NCBI GenBank assembly: GCA_033977485.1
Contig: CM066991.1
Coordinates: forward strand, 131,459,999-131,523,998
Length of the DNA: 64,000 nt
Direction: 5' to 3'
Origin: Hydrangea macrophylla
Taxonomy: Eukaryota > Streptophyta > Magnoliopsida > Cornales > Hydrangeaceae
Part shown: positions 44,161-56,560 of the stretch, piece after piece
Layout of the letters: each line of letters starts with the position of its first letter
How positions within the stretch are numbered: the stretch's first letter is position 1
Translations under genes and position numbers: made by a program
The notes under the pieces: model-generated
What the model was told of the DNA's origin: nothing
What the model saw: only the letters and a program-made list of their open reading frames with translations
The model's database searches: none

Positions 44161-46481
44161 TTATTTTAATAAAATTAGAAAATGATTTTTCATTAAGCAA
44201 CTGATCATAAGACTGTGCATAAGTAAAGGTGTTTTCAACTTGAACCTTTACATAGTGAAAGTGATTCAGTATATACTAGAGTAACACGTAGTTTTGAACT
44301 CTATCTCTGACAATACCCCACACATAATCTTACTAAGGTGAAGTAAGAAAGCCAACACTTTATAGCCATGTATTTATATCCCAGTATAGCAAAAGCTCTA
44401 GAGAATTTACCCAAATTCCATAGGAAGCGGCCCTACTTCTACATTCGCATATGTGAGTCTAACAAGGATACTCCTGTAGCTAGGTATCCTACTCAATATA
44501 GAGTTTAATCTCATTAAGAGTTATATTAACTCATCCTTGTACCGCTTCAGGATGTCATGCTTCATAGGAATGGACTGGGAGAGTTAACCCCCTAACATAA
44601 TAATAGCATGATTTCACTCGTATCACTTCATGACTTGTTATTACCCTTTGAACCTATTTCTTGAGATCTCCAGTCCATAGGTTGGGTTACCATCGCATGT
44701 GATTCAATTGTCTATGGCCTTTAGTCCCATCCCTTTCTAGGCTTTACAAACATTTTTTTGAGTTAGCTAGCCCTCGTCAAATAATTACCTATATTATCCT
44801 CATACTGTACATTATTCACTCTTACAACTCCAGTAGAGACAAATTCTCTAATAGTGTTGTGCTTACAACATATCTGTCGCCACTTACTATTATAACGGTT
44901 CTAAACCTTTTGCAATAGTCGCGGTACTATCGCAGTGGATAAAACAGCCGGTATCAATCTCTCCCACAAAAGGGGTATCTCATAGCAGGCTTTTCAACCA
45001 AGCTTCCCTCACTAGCCGTAGCTAATGATATCATCTTTGATAGTGGACTAAGCCAACATAGTTTATTTCTTAGACTTTCATGAAATTATAGCCCCAGCAA
45101 TACTAAAAGATATCTATTGTGGCCTTGCAGTCATCTGAAAGGGTATTCCAATCAGCATCGCTATATCCTTTAAGGACAACGGTAAACTTCTCATAATTTA
45201 GCATGAAGTTTATGGTCCTTTTCAGGTAACACGTGACTTTCTCAACGATACTCTAATACTGAAAATATAGTCACTCATGAGTTTGGTGTCTTCTATTAAT
45301 GAATAACAATTGACATCATTGTAACCTTCAAGTACAGTGGAAAACCTTTATTTATTTATTTATTTATTTATTTTATGGAAAATACCTAAATTAATAGGTT
45401 CCTTTAAAAATCTCGTAACTTTTCCAATGGCATTCCTAACTCAAAAATTGAATACTTATTCCACCAATAAATAATTCGGTTAAAAACCAGCCCTGAAGAC
45501 TAAAAAAAATTAGATTCTTTTGCAAATTTTGAAATTTGTGACACATTAAAAATAATGATTTCTTCTTTTCTCCAGGGTATGTACTACATTTTTAAGAAAT
45601 AATTTCTTCCAGGTGGATTTGCCAGTACCAAGACAGACTTTGGTATTGTGTGAATCACCAAACACTTTCACTCTCCATTTGAGAGTATCTCTTGTAACAA
45701 TTGTGATTGTCACACATATGCTTAGAAGCACTCATATCAAAATTAAGTAACAATAAATCTTTAGTTTCTTTTGAAATCTCTAAAATAGAGCAAAAAATTA
45801 TAAAATCATTCACGTGTAAACATGGCATAACACATACTCCACAATTGTGTTAATGATAAATACTTTTGTCACTTTCTTAAAATTTGAAACTATTAAAAAA
45901 AAAGTTTTATCAAAAAAATTCAAATCAATGGTTGGGTGTCAGTTTTAAACCACATAAAGAGTGTACAAGTATACATACTTTATTTATATTTGGATCTATA
46001 ACCTTTCCAGTTTATCCAAATAAATTCAATCTTCTAATTCTCCATTTGAAAAAAAAGGTTTTAATATCCATTTCATGAGTATAGCAGCAATAGCTAATTA
46101 AATTTTAATGGATGTGTAACAGGAGAATAGGTATCCAAAAAATCAACATTTTCCTTTTGATTAAAATCCTTAGCTACAAAATGGTTTAGTTTTTATTCAA
46201 TCGACCCATCGGATTTAAAGAAAGTCTTTCTAAGGCTCCATTTACTTCCAATCCAAGTAGTAAATCCACAAGTTCCAAAAAAATGGTTGGAAATAGTATA
46301 ATTAATCCATCTAATGAATGGCTTCTTTCATAAATCAACATTTGGAAAGGTAAGAGTATCTTCTAAACAAACAAGATCCCTTCTAAAGTAATAATATAAA
46401 AAATTACTCTTCAAAGTCTTTGAGTACTTAGCTTTCTTACTATTTTATGGTCTAAAATATGTATCATGATCTCTATCATGC
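44161..46481 (-). pseudogene. Copia D remnant: RT, protease piece, RNase H and 3' region
   Basis: Ruined minus-strand Copia. From 46480 to 45880 the RT is readable through many stops (RLVAKDFNQKENVDF-like, then AIAAI...MDIKTFF). 45731-45546 holds a protease-like piece (GDSHNTKV, then LFLKNVVHTLEKRRN). 45260-44880 is RNase H, with YSDADWNTLSDDCKAT (catalytic Asp in SDAD) and HCDSTATIAKGLEPL. Below 44760 lies non-coding 3' sequence, possibly LTR. The protease piece sits between RT and RNase H, which is not the normal order. Integrase C-terminal sequence continues at 48325. Confidence 0.7.
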
Positions 46482-48324
46482 TATCACACCCCAACCCGCC
46501 ACACGCGGATTACGACTGTGAAACAAAGAGTTACCCAAAACAAAACACCCTTTATTAGCAATAAAATAAAAGTTAAACATAGTAAAAGGAATTCGTTAGC
46601 TTAAACCAGTCCAAGGATAAAATAGTCATTAAAAAAATATAGTCAAATTTTATATCAAAAGATAGCCCTTCCAGTCTCGGTTCTAACACAAAAAAACGAC
46701 GCGCGAACCTGAATTTTCTAGAAAGAGTTACGTCCGTTTCCATAAAAGTTATCAGGCTGAGAATATTCCTGCGAATTTTTCATATCAAATTTCTACACTG
46801 GTTTCCCTATTTTAAGAGTTAAAAACATAACCCAACCCAACTAAATACGTCCACAAACAACGTATTAACATAGACAACAAAATAAACATACTCCCAAATT
46901 GTCCCCCGTGGTCCAACGCTTCTCACTGTGATGCTCCTGTGAATCTCCGGGGTCATTAGCCGCAAAATTGACTAAGCTTTCGCTCAGTGAGTACGTGGTA
47001 CTAATCATGCAATTAGAGTATTTAATGATTCATAACATCAATTAAGCATTCATAACAATAAATGGTTGCTGGTGTGTCAAGTTATCAATCACCATCGTTC
47101 TGGACCCCTGATTTTGGCCATTTCTCACTTTATCGTCTCTTTAAAAGCGATATCACACACTCTCATGTGACCGAAGTTAATTCGTTATGGTCGTCACCAC
47201 CATACTCTTTTCTCTAAGGAATTCATCCTCTTATCTGTGATGAATGACGTCCCTTAAATATGGGATAAATAATGTTGATTATCACTTGAGACTCTTTGAC
47301 CCAAATAAGCATATAAGCAACTCAACATGTCAACATGGTAATTTCATCATTTTGGACACGTTAAACAATAAATATTGCTTTTTTACTTGACCGCAAATTA
47401 AGCATTTCAAGCATTTAATAGCAAATAGATAACACTAAATATCCAAATTTGAGATTAGGACACTCACCTCTCAAATAGGTCCAAATAAGCCTAAAAATTC
47501 AAAATCCTTATAGAAATCTAGCATCTAATGATTCCAATGATAATCCTACAGATATATCACATATATCACCCCTCAAAATGGGTCGGAGAAAAACGTTACC
47601 AAACTGAAAAAGAAAGACATAGAAATAATCCTCTCACCTCACAAGTCCGAATATGGTTTCGGTTCGCGAAACGGTGTACCAACGATGAAGTAACGGCGAC
47701 GAAACAACGGAGTAAACTTTTCTATCTCTTCTCGCTGAACTCTCTGTATCTCTATTCCCTTTTTTTTTAAGTAATAAAGTTGATGAAGACAACGTATCAT
47801 CATCTAGATTTTTGATGGTATGACTCTTTAGTCATATTTTCATTTCCATCCCCAAATATTTTCTAGACTTATTATAAAACCCTCGATTAATTATATTAAC
47901 TACTCAAATATCTAAGTGAGTATGTGCCTATGTCACGTATGAGCCCCAAAAGTAGTCTCAAGTATTTTATGAAGTTGCTAATTAACCTATTAGTTATAAA
48001 TTATGTCCCTATTCGCTCTCACATGGGTACCCAAACTGGTACCATAAAAGGGTCCAACTAACAATAAAATATTAAAAGCACTTTAACAAATATTCATTTA
48101 ATCATATAAATACAACTAAATGCAATTTATTTCATTCGGACCTCTCGTGGATCCCACTTTCATATATGTTCCACCTCTAGTGAAACTTTCAACGGTGTCC
48201 TTTACTGAACACTTATCACATCGAGGTGACTGAAACTCACCCAAATCATCACATGCAATTAATCACACTAATTAATGCATGAAAAATAAATGTTATTACA
48301 ATTTTTCCAGGTACAGGTATTACA
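46482..48324 (+). repeat. Solo LTR (TATCACACCCC...GGTATTACA) inside Copia D
   Basis: 1843 bp, flanked by CATGC (46477-46481) and CATAC (48325-48329), an imperfect 5-bp duplication. The terminal TG appears mutated to TA. Related in style to the TGTCACGCCCC LTR at 50637. It contains AGCTTTCGCTCAGTGAGTA near 46975. It splits the Copia D remnant, whose integrase part resumes on the right. Confidence 0.7.
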
Positions 48325-48620
48325 CATACACTCTAAATCCATTATATAGATGGGGAAAAATAGGAAGTTGAGAACCCCCACTATTCCTTAATTGGGAAAA
48401 TAAATACATGCTAATAAAATTAGAATCAATTGACTCTTGAGTCACATCAGTTTTTATATCTAAAAATTCTACATGCATTATTATTAAACGCATGTCCCAA
48501 AAAAAACATGTTCTACGGCTTTACTAGTAAGTTCCTTAGGATTAAAACTTCTATCATAAGCCAAATAACACAACATTCGAAAATAACAAAAAAGTGACTT
48601 CTATTTTTTCCAATACTCAA
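48325..48620 (-). pseudogene. Copia D integrase C-terminal fragment
   Basis: Minus-strand reading with stops: AYDRSFNPKELTSKAVEHVF, FGT, then AFNNNACRIF and an AT-rich tail. This resembles the segment after the Copia integrase core that precedes RT. It continues the element cut at 46481. Confidence 0.5.
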
Positions 48621-49682
48621 CATAATAATTATTTTAATTTTTTTTAGAGTGAGGTACTCTATTAAAACAAAATATACAGATTAGCAAACTTATCCCCAAA
48701 CATTTAAAAGCATCTCAATATGACCTCGAATGGTTACAAATATTGCGAGGCGAAACTATTTGATCCAAAGAATCAAAAAGATTACGCGAAATCAGAACAC
48801 ACCGTATAATTTTCCCCTAACACTTTCTCATTCCTCAACACAGCACCACCAATATGGTGTGGGCCGAAGTGTATTGTTATATAAACAATATACTATACTA
48901 TACTATACTATTCATAAAATGATACATTATTATATACAGTTGGTATTATACATCCTCAAATATTCCAATTGAGTTATGGTGGTATTCACAAAACAAATGA
49001 GTTGTTTCAGAAATATATACACAACTAATATCTTAGTAGCAATAACTTGCAAGTATTGTACATGTAGTATAAGGCACTTGTGCCACGTAAATGGTGTACA
49101 TTAAGTGAGTAAACAACAGTCAGAACTTTCCTTATACTTGTGGAAAACACACATGTGATACACATCCTTACAGAATGCTTAAAATACAAGCAATACATGC
49201 ATCCAGAATACTTTAGCCATGTGACCTACAAAAACACGGTACAAACATATGCACAGAAGAATATCTCACTCAAGCCATGTGCACACACCAGCACATGCTT
49301 ATAGGTGCGGCCCTAAAATTATATTAAAATAATTTATTATTATTATTATTATTATTTTAATTTTCCTTTATCTGAAATCTATCAATACTATACCCGACAC
49401 CACTGATATCATAAACTTTCAAACTCAAAATTTTTTTTCTTACTTGTAATCACTGACTTCACCTTCTATATAGCATTGGGCATATATATATATATATATT
49501 TTTTTTGCAACCCATAAGTTCTTTGACTGTTGAACATCCATACAATTCACTAAGATGAATGTTTAGCTGTTGGAGAAACATGTCAATAAGGCACCTTAAC
49601 TTCTTTGACTAGTCCAATGCACAGTAAATGTGAAAGCAAAAAGTTGTATTACCATTGTATGGTCCCAACGGCTGCAAAGTTT
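48621..49682. other. AT-rich region, no supported gene
   Basis: Contains a pentanucleotide tandem (ACTAT)n at about 48889-48912, (ATT)n at about 49334-49356 and (AT)n at about 49482-49498. Nothing coding recognised. Confidence 0.55.
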
Positions 49683-49920
49683 GTTTGTTTGTTTGGTTGA
49701 AAGATGAAATTTCATTAAGTCAGATCCCTATGGATAGGAATAACAATACATGGAGGACAAACATTCAACCAAAACAAAAGGTCCTCAGACAACAAGCTAA
49801 GCTTTGCTAGCACATGACCATGCTCATTACAACTTCTATTAGATCATAATTAATATGAATCTCTTCAAACTCATTCATCAAGGCCTAGATATCCTTGACA
49901 GTGTTCCCATATCTTGCAAA
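49683..49920 (-). mobile_element. 3' end of a LINE
   Basis: On the minus strand it reads RSCNEHGHVLAKLSLLSEDL, then FWLNVCPPCIVIPIHRDLT and a stop at 49715-49717. This is the pattern of the RNase H-like C terminus of plant LINE ORF2. Next come TAATGAAATTTCATC, a typical plant LINE 3' end, and a CAAACAAACAAA tail. Only the last ~240 bp are recognisable (5' truncation is usual for LINEs). Confidence 0.65.
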
Positions 49921-50446
49921 GCTTTAATAAGCCACTTGAATACTACAAAGCTTTAAAAACCCACATGAATACTGCATTGAATTTTAAAAAGTTAAAAGTA
50001 AATCTTTTTTTTATTAAAAATTATCTAACAGGCCCATTCACAACTTTTCTCGAATTATCCAAAATCGTCCACATCATTTCCGAAATGGTTTCTCATAAAG
50101 TTCCAAATATTTCCAAAGGTATTAGGATTTTGATGAAATTCAAGAGAATCCAAATTTTAACAGAATAAAAAATTAATTTTACATCGTTAGTAGGGTTAAT
50201 GGAATTTTCAAAAAAATCAAAGAAGTACCAATTTTTTGTCAAGTTACAAAAAAATAGCATTTTTTTTTTTAGAAATTTGGTATTAAATACCAAATTAGGA
50301 GAATTATTTGGTTATAAGACACAAGGGAAAATTTTTGGGGACAAGGACATGTTTGGTGGAAGTTGTTGGGGGATAAACTCAACTAGTTCTAGTTGTGACC
50401 AATATACCCCCCTTTCATTCATTTCCAGTTAGAGAGAGAAAACACA
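49921..50446. other. AT-rich interval
   Basis: No supported gene. A small direct duplication of ACTACAAAGCTTTAAAAACC-like sequence lies at 49915-49965, and a GAGAGA run at 50433-50465. Confidence 0.45.
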
Positions 50447-50636
50447 ATGAGAGAGAGAGAGAGAGAATACGTTCAGATCACCATCGCCATCGCGGAGATC
50501 GCTAGCCAACACCACCATCATCGTCGATCGCTATCACCACCATCGCCGACGTCGCTATCACCACCACCAATATTACCATCGCGTCTCCACCACAACCATT
50601 ATCGTGGATCACCACCACTACCATCGCCATTGATGT
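50447..50636 (+). repeat. (CAC/CAT/CGC)-rich imperfect trinucleotide tract, left part
   Basis: Encodes a low-complexity Ser/Pro/His frame. The tract continues at 52784-52845 after the solo LTR (CACCACCACCATCG), so the LTR inserted into it. Not taken as a gene. Confidence 0.7.
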
Positions 50637-51334
50637 TGTCACGCCCCGGAGCAACAAAAATAGAAAAAATTAAATTTCATTTTTGGGTCCATAGGAAAAG
50701 ACGGGTGAATGTCACTAATCCACACCACACAGTGCTAGTCTACAACAATAATAGTAAAAAAACAAACTGGATATACAAAACCGTTGCTTCTATTACAAAC
50801 ATCATAGTTTATTACAACAGTAAAGCTACATCGAAAGTATATAAGGTTTGGAAGCAACATATGCCCAAGTACCAAATATAACAAAACAGTTTAAACAGAA
50901 ATAAACTACTAACTATCTCCAAGTCTTCAGCTGGCGTAAACATCAGCATAGTAGTCCTACCCGGCATAGGTGTCATCAGTGGGACCACCCTCTGTGTATT
51001 TCTCTCTCGGATAGTAACTGTCGTTGTAGGATCCGTCACCTGCAGAATAAGGTACAGGATAGTTTGGACGGGGGAAGGTCCAGGCAATAAAGGCCGTCAG
51101 CTTACTGAGAGCTGAGTGAGCATAAACTAACAAAGTACCAGTTATCTGAAGTAAAACAAGCTTATGTACATTATAAGGTACAACTTTACTAAGTAATATC
51201 TTTTCTCCTTATTCAAACATCGTTAACCAACCCTTATCGTCTTGTTACTCGAATACCGATGATCAACATACTCTCTAGAAAGATCAGGTTCAATCGCATC
51301 ATATATATAGATATACCATCATTCTATCCATTGC

Positions 51335-51630
51335 TCGTTAAGGATATAAACCATCCACTGCATTCATGGACACCACGCCAGTCCATCCCCCGCTTGTTAA
51401 GGATATAAACCATCAATCGCATGTTAGGGATACAACGTTTTGAATTAACAACACATCAAATCTATTGCCACGACTTTTCACTGTATACCAGCGATCCCTC
51501 ATCCACCGCTCGTTAAGGATATAACCCATCCACCGCTCGTTAAGGATATAACATGGATCATCTGGTTACCTTAGGACTACATGGTCTTGCCCACTGCTTG
51601 TTAAGGATATAAACCATCCACCGCATGTGA
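51335..51630 (+). repeat. Tandem/dispersed repeats CCRCTCGTTAAGGATATAA
   Basis: Six copies of a unit of the form CCGCTCGTTAAGGATATAA followed by ACCATC, at irregular spacing. Two of them (about 51500 and 51532) are directly tandem. Confidence 0.85.
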
Positions 51631-51944
51631 AAGCATATTTTGACCAGGCGTCTTTCCACGTACCATTTCTAGAACTTATCAACCTACTTAAACTCAGTAC
51701 TTTTATCGATACATGACAATTCTCAATGTGGCCTGACTACTTTGATTAAAAGAAAATGGATATCGAACTCATACATGAACCGCGTAGTATCTCACATCAT
51801 TTTATTAATCCATTATTCTTAACTATAATTTATCTTTGTTGTCACATTGTCCCTGATCAACCCCAAAATTGCATTACAGAAGTCCGAATTGAATCGAACC
51901 CTTAATATAATAAATAGGCAAAGGAATCCATGTCCTGCCAATAC

Positions 51945-52112
51945 CAATCGATTGTGATAAGGTCTAATCGATTGGAACAAAAAATATCATAACAATCAAT
52001 TGAGGAAACTGGCAATCGATTGTGTCTAAAATAATGTCAATCGATTGCTAACAATGGCAATCGATTGGAATTCTATCCAATCGATTGGGTTCAGACTGAT
52101 GGCAATCGATTG
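51945..52112. repeat. Palindrome cluster 1: eight CAATCGATTG sites
   Basis: Starts at 51945, 51965, 51993, 52013, 52038, 52058, 52078 and 52103. Six are perfect CAATCGATTG; 51965 (TAATCGATTG) and 51993 (CAATCAATTG) differ at one base. Intervals are 20, 28, 20, 25, 20, 20 and 25 bp. Confidence 0.97.
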
Positions 52113-52518
52113 GCACTTCGTCTTCACCAGCAGATTAATAAAACAATATATATAAATGTAATACTCATGTATGTAACACATCTAAGCTCACAATAACTTG
52201 TATAAACTTCATATAGAGGGGCCAAGTGAGTTTAGAATTCACCAATCTCAAACTTCTCTCTCTCCTCCTTCTATTTCTTCTCCTCTGCCCAGCTCTCTCT
52301 CTTCTCTACCAAAGGCAGTGAGTGTGTGTGTGTATGTGGGTGTGTATATAGATATAGATATATAGATGTATATAGATATATGTACTCACAAGATATGTTT
52401 CTCTCTCTCAAAGATGTGAAAACAGCCCAAGGGCCATAAATGAAGACATATATATAGATGTTGAGAGTGCCACACGTTCAAAGCTCAAAGAAAGAAGAAA
52501 ACTTGTCTCAGCTTAAGC

Positions 52519-52685
52519 CAATCGATTGGTAATAATGGCAATCGATTGGTAACGGATATTTGAAGGCAATCGATTGGAATATATGACAATCGATTGGTAT
52601 GCCACGTTATAATTTTAGTCGGTATAATGGCAATCGATTGGTATCTGAAAAGTGGCAATCGATTGGAAAACAAGGCAATCAATTG
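52519..52685. repeat. Palindrome cluster 2: seven CAATCGATTG sites
   Basis: Starts at 52519, 52539, 52567, 52587, 52631, 52656 and 52676; the last is CAATCAATTG, the rest perfect. Intervals are 20, 28, 20, 44, 25 and 20 bp. Most sites are followed by GGTA or GGAA and preceded by ATGG or AAGG. Confidence 0.97.
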
Positions 52686-52915
52686 GTAACCAAATTTCAT
52701 CAAAAGAACGAAAAAGTTTATATAAGTTTACCGAACGAATTTTATTTATTAATACTCTCCAGAATTCAGGGTATTACTGATGTCTCCACCACCACCATCG
52801 TCGATGATCGTCATCGTCGTCAACATCACGACCACCACCGTGAGATTTGAGATATAGATGTAGATTCGAACTCTGCGATGCCTTCTTCTTATTCTTCTGT
52901 ACTTCCCCCCCCCCC

Positions 52916-55861
52916 TGTAGACACCCCAATTTTGACCGGACGTCGAATTTAGGAGAGTGTCACCTCCGTATCCGATGATGACAAGGACCGAAAAAATTGA
53001 AGTATTCCAAGCTCTTCAGAAAATCTCCAAAACGCGATAAAATTTCACAGAAAGAGGAAAAATACCAGGTATTTAGGAGAATTCAGGTATAAGACATGAT
53101 TTTTGGAAAGGATCTTCAAAAATAATTTGTTTCAAAAAGGAGAAAGGCCTAAAAGGGGAATTTCTGTTTAAAACGGCACACGGCGGACTGCTGCGGCACT
53201 CACTGAGTGCCGCACGGCAGTCAGAGAGTACCGGTCCGGCATTCACCAAGTGCCGCCAACAATTTCTGACTGCCGTTCACTTTTAAAGTCTGTATTTTGC
53301 AGTGCAATACGTATGCATATGCGAATAAGAACAAAAAACTGATAAAGTAAGACTGACAAAAACGCGGCAATCCATTAATTTCCGCGGCATTTGATGAATG
53401 CCGCGCGGCATTTGATGAATGCCGCGCGGCATTCACGAAGTGCCGCAACGGCTGTCGTTGAGTGCCGCAGCGGCATTCACGGACTGCCGCGATAGTTCCT
53501 GGACTGCCGCGCTGGGCAGCAGTCTGTCTAATTTCAGAAAGTACACATTGTACCACCAAATGAGATGCTTACACATGTCTTTTACTCTGAATTTACTGAA
53601 ATTACCTAGGTATATTTGCCTATATAAGAAGAGGTATCTTCATTAAAAAAGGGGAACCAAGAGGGAACCAACCAAGAGAAAAATATTGGGAGAACAACAC
53701 ATACAAAAATACTTCCATTACACCCACATTTTAGAGAGAAAAAGAGAGAGTTTAGAGAAAACTAGGAAGAAGAGCTTGGAAGATCTTCAAAGAAGAAAAA
53801 CTTTGAGGATAGTTGGAGGTGATCCTCTAACCATAAGTTGTTTTATTTGCATTCTTTCCTTTGGATCCTCAAACTATTTTTGTTTTCTTTGCTTCATTTC
53901 TTTTATTGTTCATACTTCCTTCTTGAGACTATTGGAGATCCTCAATATCTCTCTTGAAATCTCTTGAATGTGATCTTTTGAATCCCATGTAAGCTTATGC
54001 TTCACATGGAAATCAAAGTTTGATCATCATTTCATTTTATAAACAAATAGATAGATCCAAGTCCACACTCATGACTTGGGTCCTCTAAGCTTGAGTTTTC
54101 ATGGAGTCTCCTTATATTCCTTGAAAACTCATGAGTTTTAGCCATATCTTCATCTCCAATTGCCATCAAATGGTAGGAGGAAGTGGTTTTGAGTCTAAGT
54201 CCATCTCCATGGCTTGGGTTCCTTATCTTGTAGATTTCATGAAGTCCATCCATACTTCATTTGAAACCTATGGAAAATAAAAGTCTTTAGTCTCCAATGA
54301 CCATCAAATGGTAGGAGAAGTGGTTTGGTTTAACCCAACTTCATGGTTTAATAGTTGAGGTTACCAAATAAAAGTTGAACTTGAAAAATGAAAACAGTGA
54401 GTTCACAAACTGTTTTTGATCAAAGATTTTTAGTTCGAAATCTAACCGTTGAAATCAAGTGAAACCAACGGGAAAGTGTCAATAACACAATATTCTACCA
54501 CTGTAATTTTTGTTTTAAGGTAGTTTTATGTTTAGAATGGTTTGGTCATGAGTTTTGTGAAGTAATAACAATCTGTCCAGAGTTTCAGAATAGTTTCAGA
54601 ACAGTGACACTCTTTTGAAACAATTAAATCAGAGTTCTAATAAAGTGTTTGTGACCCAAAATAATTTTTTCTATGAGTTTTAATGTGTTAGGAAGTCACC
54701 CTAAAAAGAACAAAGCATTTCCCATTTTTTTACTATTTTTAAAAAATCAAACAATATCTCTGGACAGAGAGTTGTACATCTCTGAGTGACGTCTGGTGTT
54801 TGTCCTTTTCCCGGCGATCCGACCGTTGAAACTTTGATTTTCTTTTTGATTTGGAAACTAGACTCACAGAGGCATAACATATCCAAAAATCATTAAGATC
54901 CAACAGTCGAAAGTATTTTATTCCTATTTTTGAATGTCTGGTCTGCTCTCTGCAATTTTCAGAGTTTTATGACACATTTGACCAACTTTGTAAATAATGG
55001 TCCAAATGACTTTTCTATGACCTAAGGCTTAAACCATGTTTTAATAATGATTAGTTGAGCTTGAATTCAAAGTTTAAGAGTATTTCATAGTTTATCCTTG
55101 TCCATGTATATATTCATCCATATGGTGTGACACTTGTAATTAGGACTTATTTGCTTTGAATTTAATTAGATTAGATAGATTTAAGCTAGAAATTTAGAAT
55201 TGTTATTTCTAACTTCATATCTTGCATATCATGTGAACTAACCCTTTGTTTTGTAGCACTATTAAGGTACGATTTCTCAATCCCTCTCTAGTTTATTAAA
55301 TTCATTGATTTTATTTAATTTTCGACTTAATGCGCGACACCTTAGAATTAAGATTTGCCTTATGTGTATATATATGGATTAGAGACTCTTTTCCTAGGTT
55401 TTATTTAATCGCATGCATTGCACGTTTAATATTCGCAGCTGGATCCCGGGTAAGCTCTCTTGTTCCCTATTTGCATATCATATTGCTTGCTATTTGACAT
55501 ATGTGGCTTATGAATGATATTTTTGTCATTTTACACCCTTTGGACATGCTTTTGTGATGTATATGTATATATGTATTAGTTGAGGGCATGCTTAGATTAA
55601 TAAATTTGATTAAAAGGATGTTGAGTAGAGGCCTATCGCAAGATAGAATGAGAGAGGGTGTTTTAGTCCGAGGGGCTCCTTCCTCTCTCATTCCATAATC
55701 CCCGGACCTAGTTAATCTTTGGTTTCGCAAAAGATCAGTTTCCTTTTTAATGGTTTCTTAATTTTCCTTTTAAAATTAAGTGGTGACTCATTTGTTTTTG
55801 AAATTGAAATTTAGAAAAGATTTTAAGAAAAGCTGTGGGTAGGTCAACCTGCGATATCCAC

Positions 55862-55862
<1 letters not shown>
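52916..55862 (+). repeat. Solo LTR of TGTAGACACCC family, second copy
   Basis: 2947 bp, starting TGTAGACACCCCAATTTTGACC and ending GCGATATCCACA, flanked by CCCCC and CCCCT (imperfect 5-bp duplication in a C-rich site). Same family as 39154-42817. TATATAAG near 53621 is a probable TATA box. GC-rich hairpin array at 53175-53515. Confidence 0.85.
53175..53515. repeat. GC-rich hairpin array, 21-bp units
   Basis: 53193-53213 is a perfect 10-bp-arm palindrome (GCGGCACTCA, C, then its complement). 53384-53404, 53405-53425 and 53426-53446 are three directly abutting 21-nt units of the form GCGGCATTTGATGAATGCCGC. Further decayed units lie at about 53236, 53447-53468 and 53470-53490. Confidence 0.95.
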
Positions 55863-55911
<49 letters not shown>

Positions 55912-56340
55912 CTTAGTTTTTTTTAAGCCCAGCCTTGAGAAGTTGTAACACAAAAAAGTCCGATAAATTTCTCAAAAATAGTTTGAGAAATTTATCAAAC
56001 TTTTTTTTTTTACAGATGTAACGGAGATGCTGTGGTGTTGCCCCTAATCTAGATATTTGTTGCTTGGTTATGAAGAGATTAATCAGGTGAGGTCGTGGTT
56101 CTTCTTCTGCACTCCTCTCTCGCTCTCTCTCTCTCTCTCTCTTAGTTTTTTTTTTCAAGATCAGACATGAGAAATTTAGTACAAAAAAGTTTGATAAATT
56201 TCTCAAAAAAAGTTCGAGAAATTTCTCAATTTTTTTTTATAGAAATTTATCAAACTTTTGTGATAGAGGTGATGGAGATGCAGTGGTGTGCCCCCAATCT
56301 GGATGTTTGTAGCTTGGTTGTGAAGAAATTAATCAGGTGG
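55863..56340 (+). repeat. ~245-bp tandem duplication starting with (CT)n
   Basis: Copy 1 (about 55866-56105) and copy 2 (about 56113-56340) share (CT)n, TTAGTTTTTTTT, GATAAATTTCTCAAAAA, TTTATCAAACTTTT, GGAGATGC and GTTGTGAAGA/GTTATGAAGA, ending in ATTAATCAGGTG. Each copy contains an internal foldback around GAAATTTATCAAAC / GATAAATTTCTC. Confidence 0.85.
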
Positions 56341-56429
56341 AGGTCGTCGGAGGCCAGATGCATTTGTGGTGGTGATCGCAGGAGGTTGGGAAGGATAGTG
56401 GCTGTGGTCATTAGAGAGATCAAACAAAG

Positions 56430-56560
56430 TAGTTTTCATGATCGTCGAAGGTCAGGCGAGGTCGTCGGAGGTTAAACGAGGTCGCCGGAGGTCAGGCGAG
56501 GTCATGGTGGTGGTCGCCGGAGGTCAGGCGAGGTCATGGCGGCGATTACCTGAGGTGATG
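56430..56560 (+). repeat. Minisatellite (GTCGCCGGAGGTCAGGCGAG)n
   Basis: About four to five imperfect copies of a unit containing CGGAGGTCAGGCGAGGTC, with variable spacers. Confidence 0.85.

Larger units (their letters stand above)
50637..52778 (+). repeat. Solo LTR of TGTCACGCCCC family
   Basis: 2142 bp, starting TGTCACGCCCCGG and ending CAGGGTATTACT, flanked by GATGT on both sides (50632-50636, 52779-52783). It contains a tandem array of a ~28-bp unit at 51335-51630 and 15 copies of CAATCGATTG or single-base variants in two clusters. A short-lived (GT)n/(AGATAT)n stretch lies at 52320-52380. Confidence 0.88.

Noticed and set aside
50447..50881. 144-codon frame starting MREREREYVQ with Ser/Pro/His-rich content
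   Set aside because: Low-complexity trinucleotide tract that runs into a solo LTR at 50637; the second half is LTR sequence.
51335..51630. Possible CRISPR-like array (repeats of about 19 bp with spacers)
   Set aside because: Plant LTR context, irregular spacing, two units directly tandem, no cas genes. It is an LTR internal repeat.
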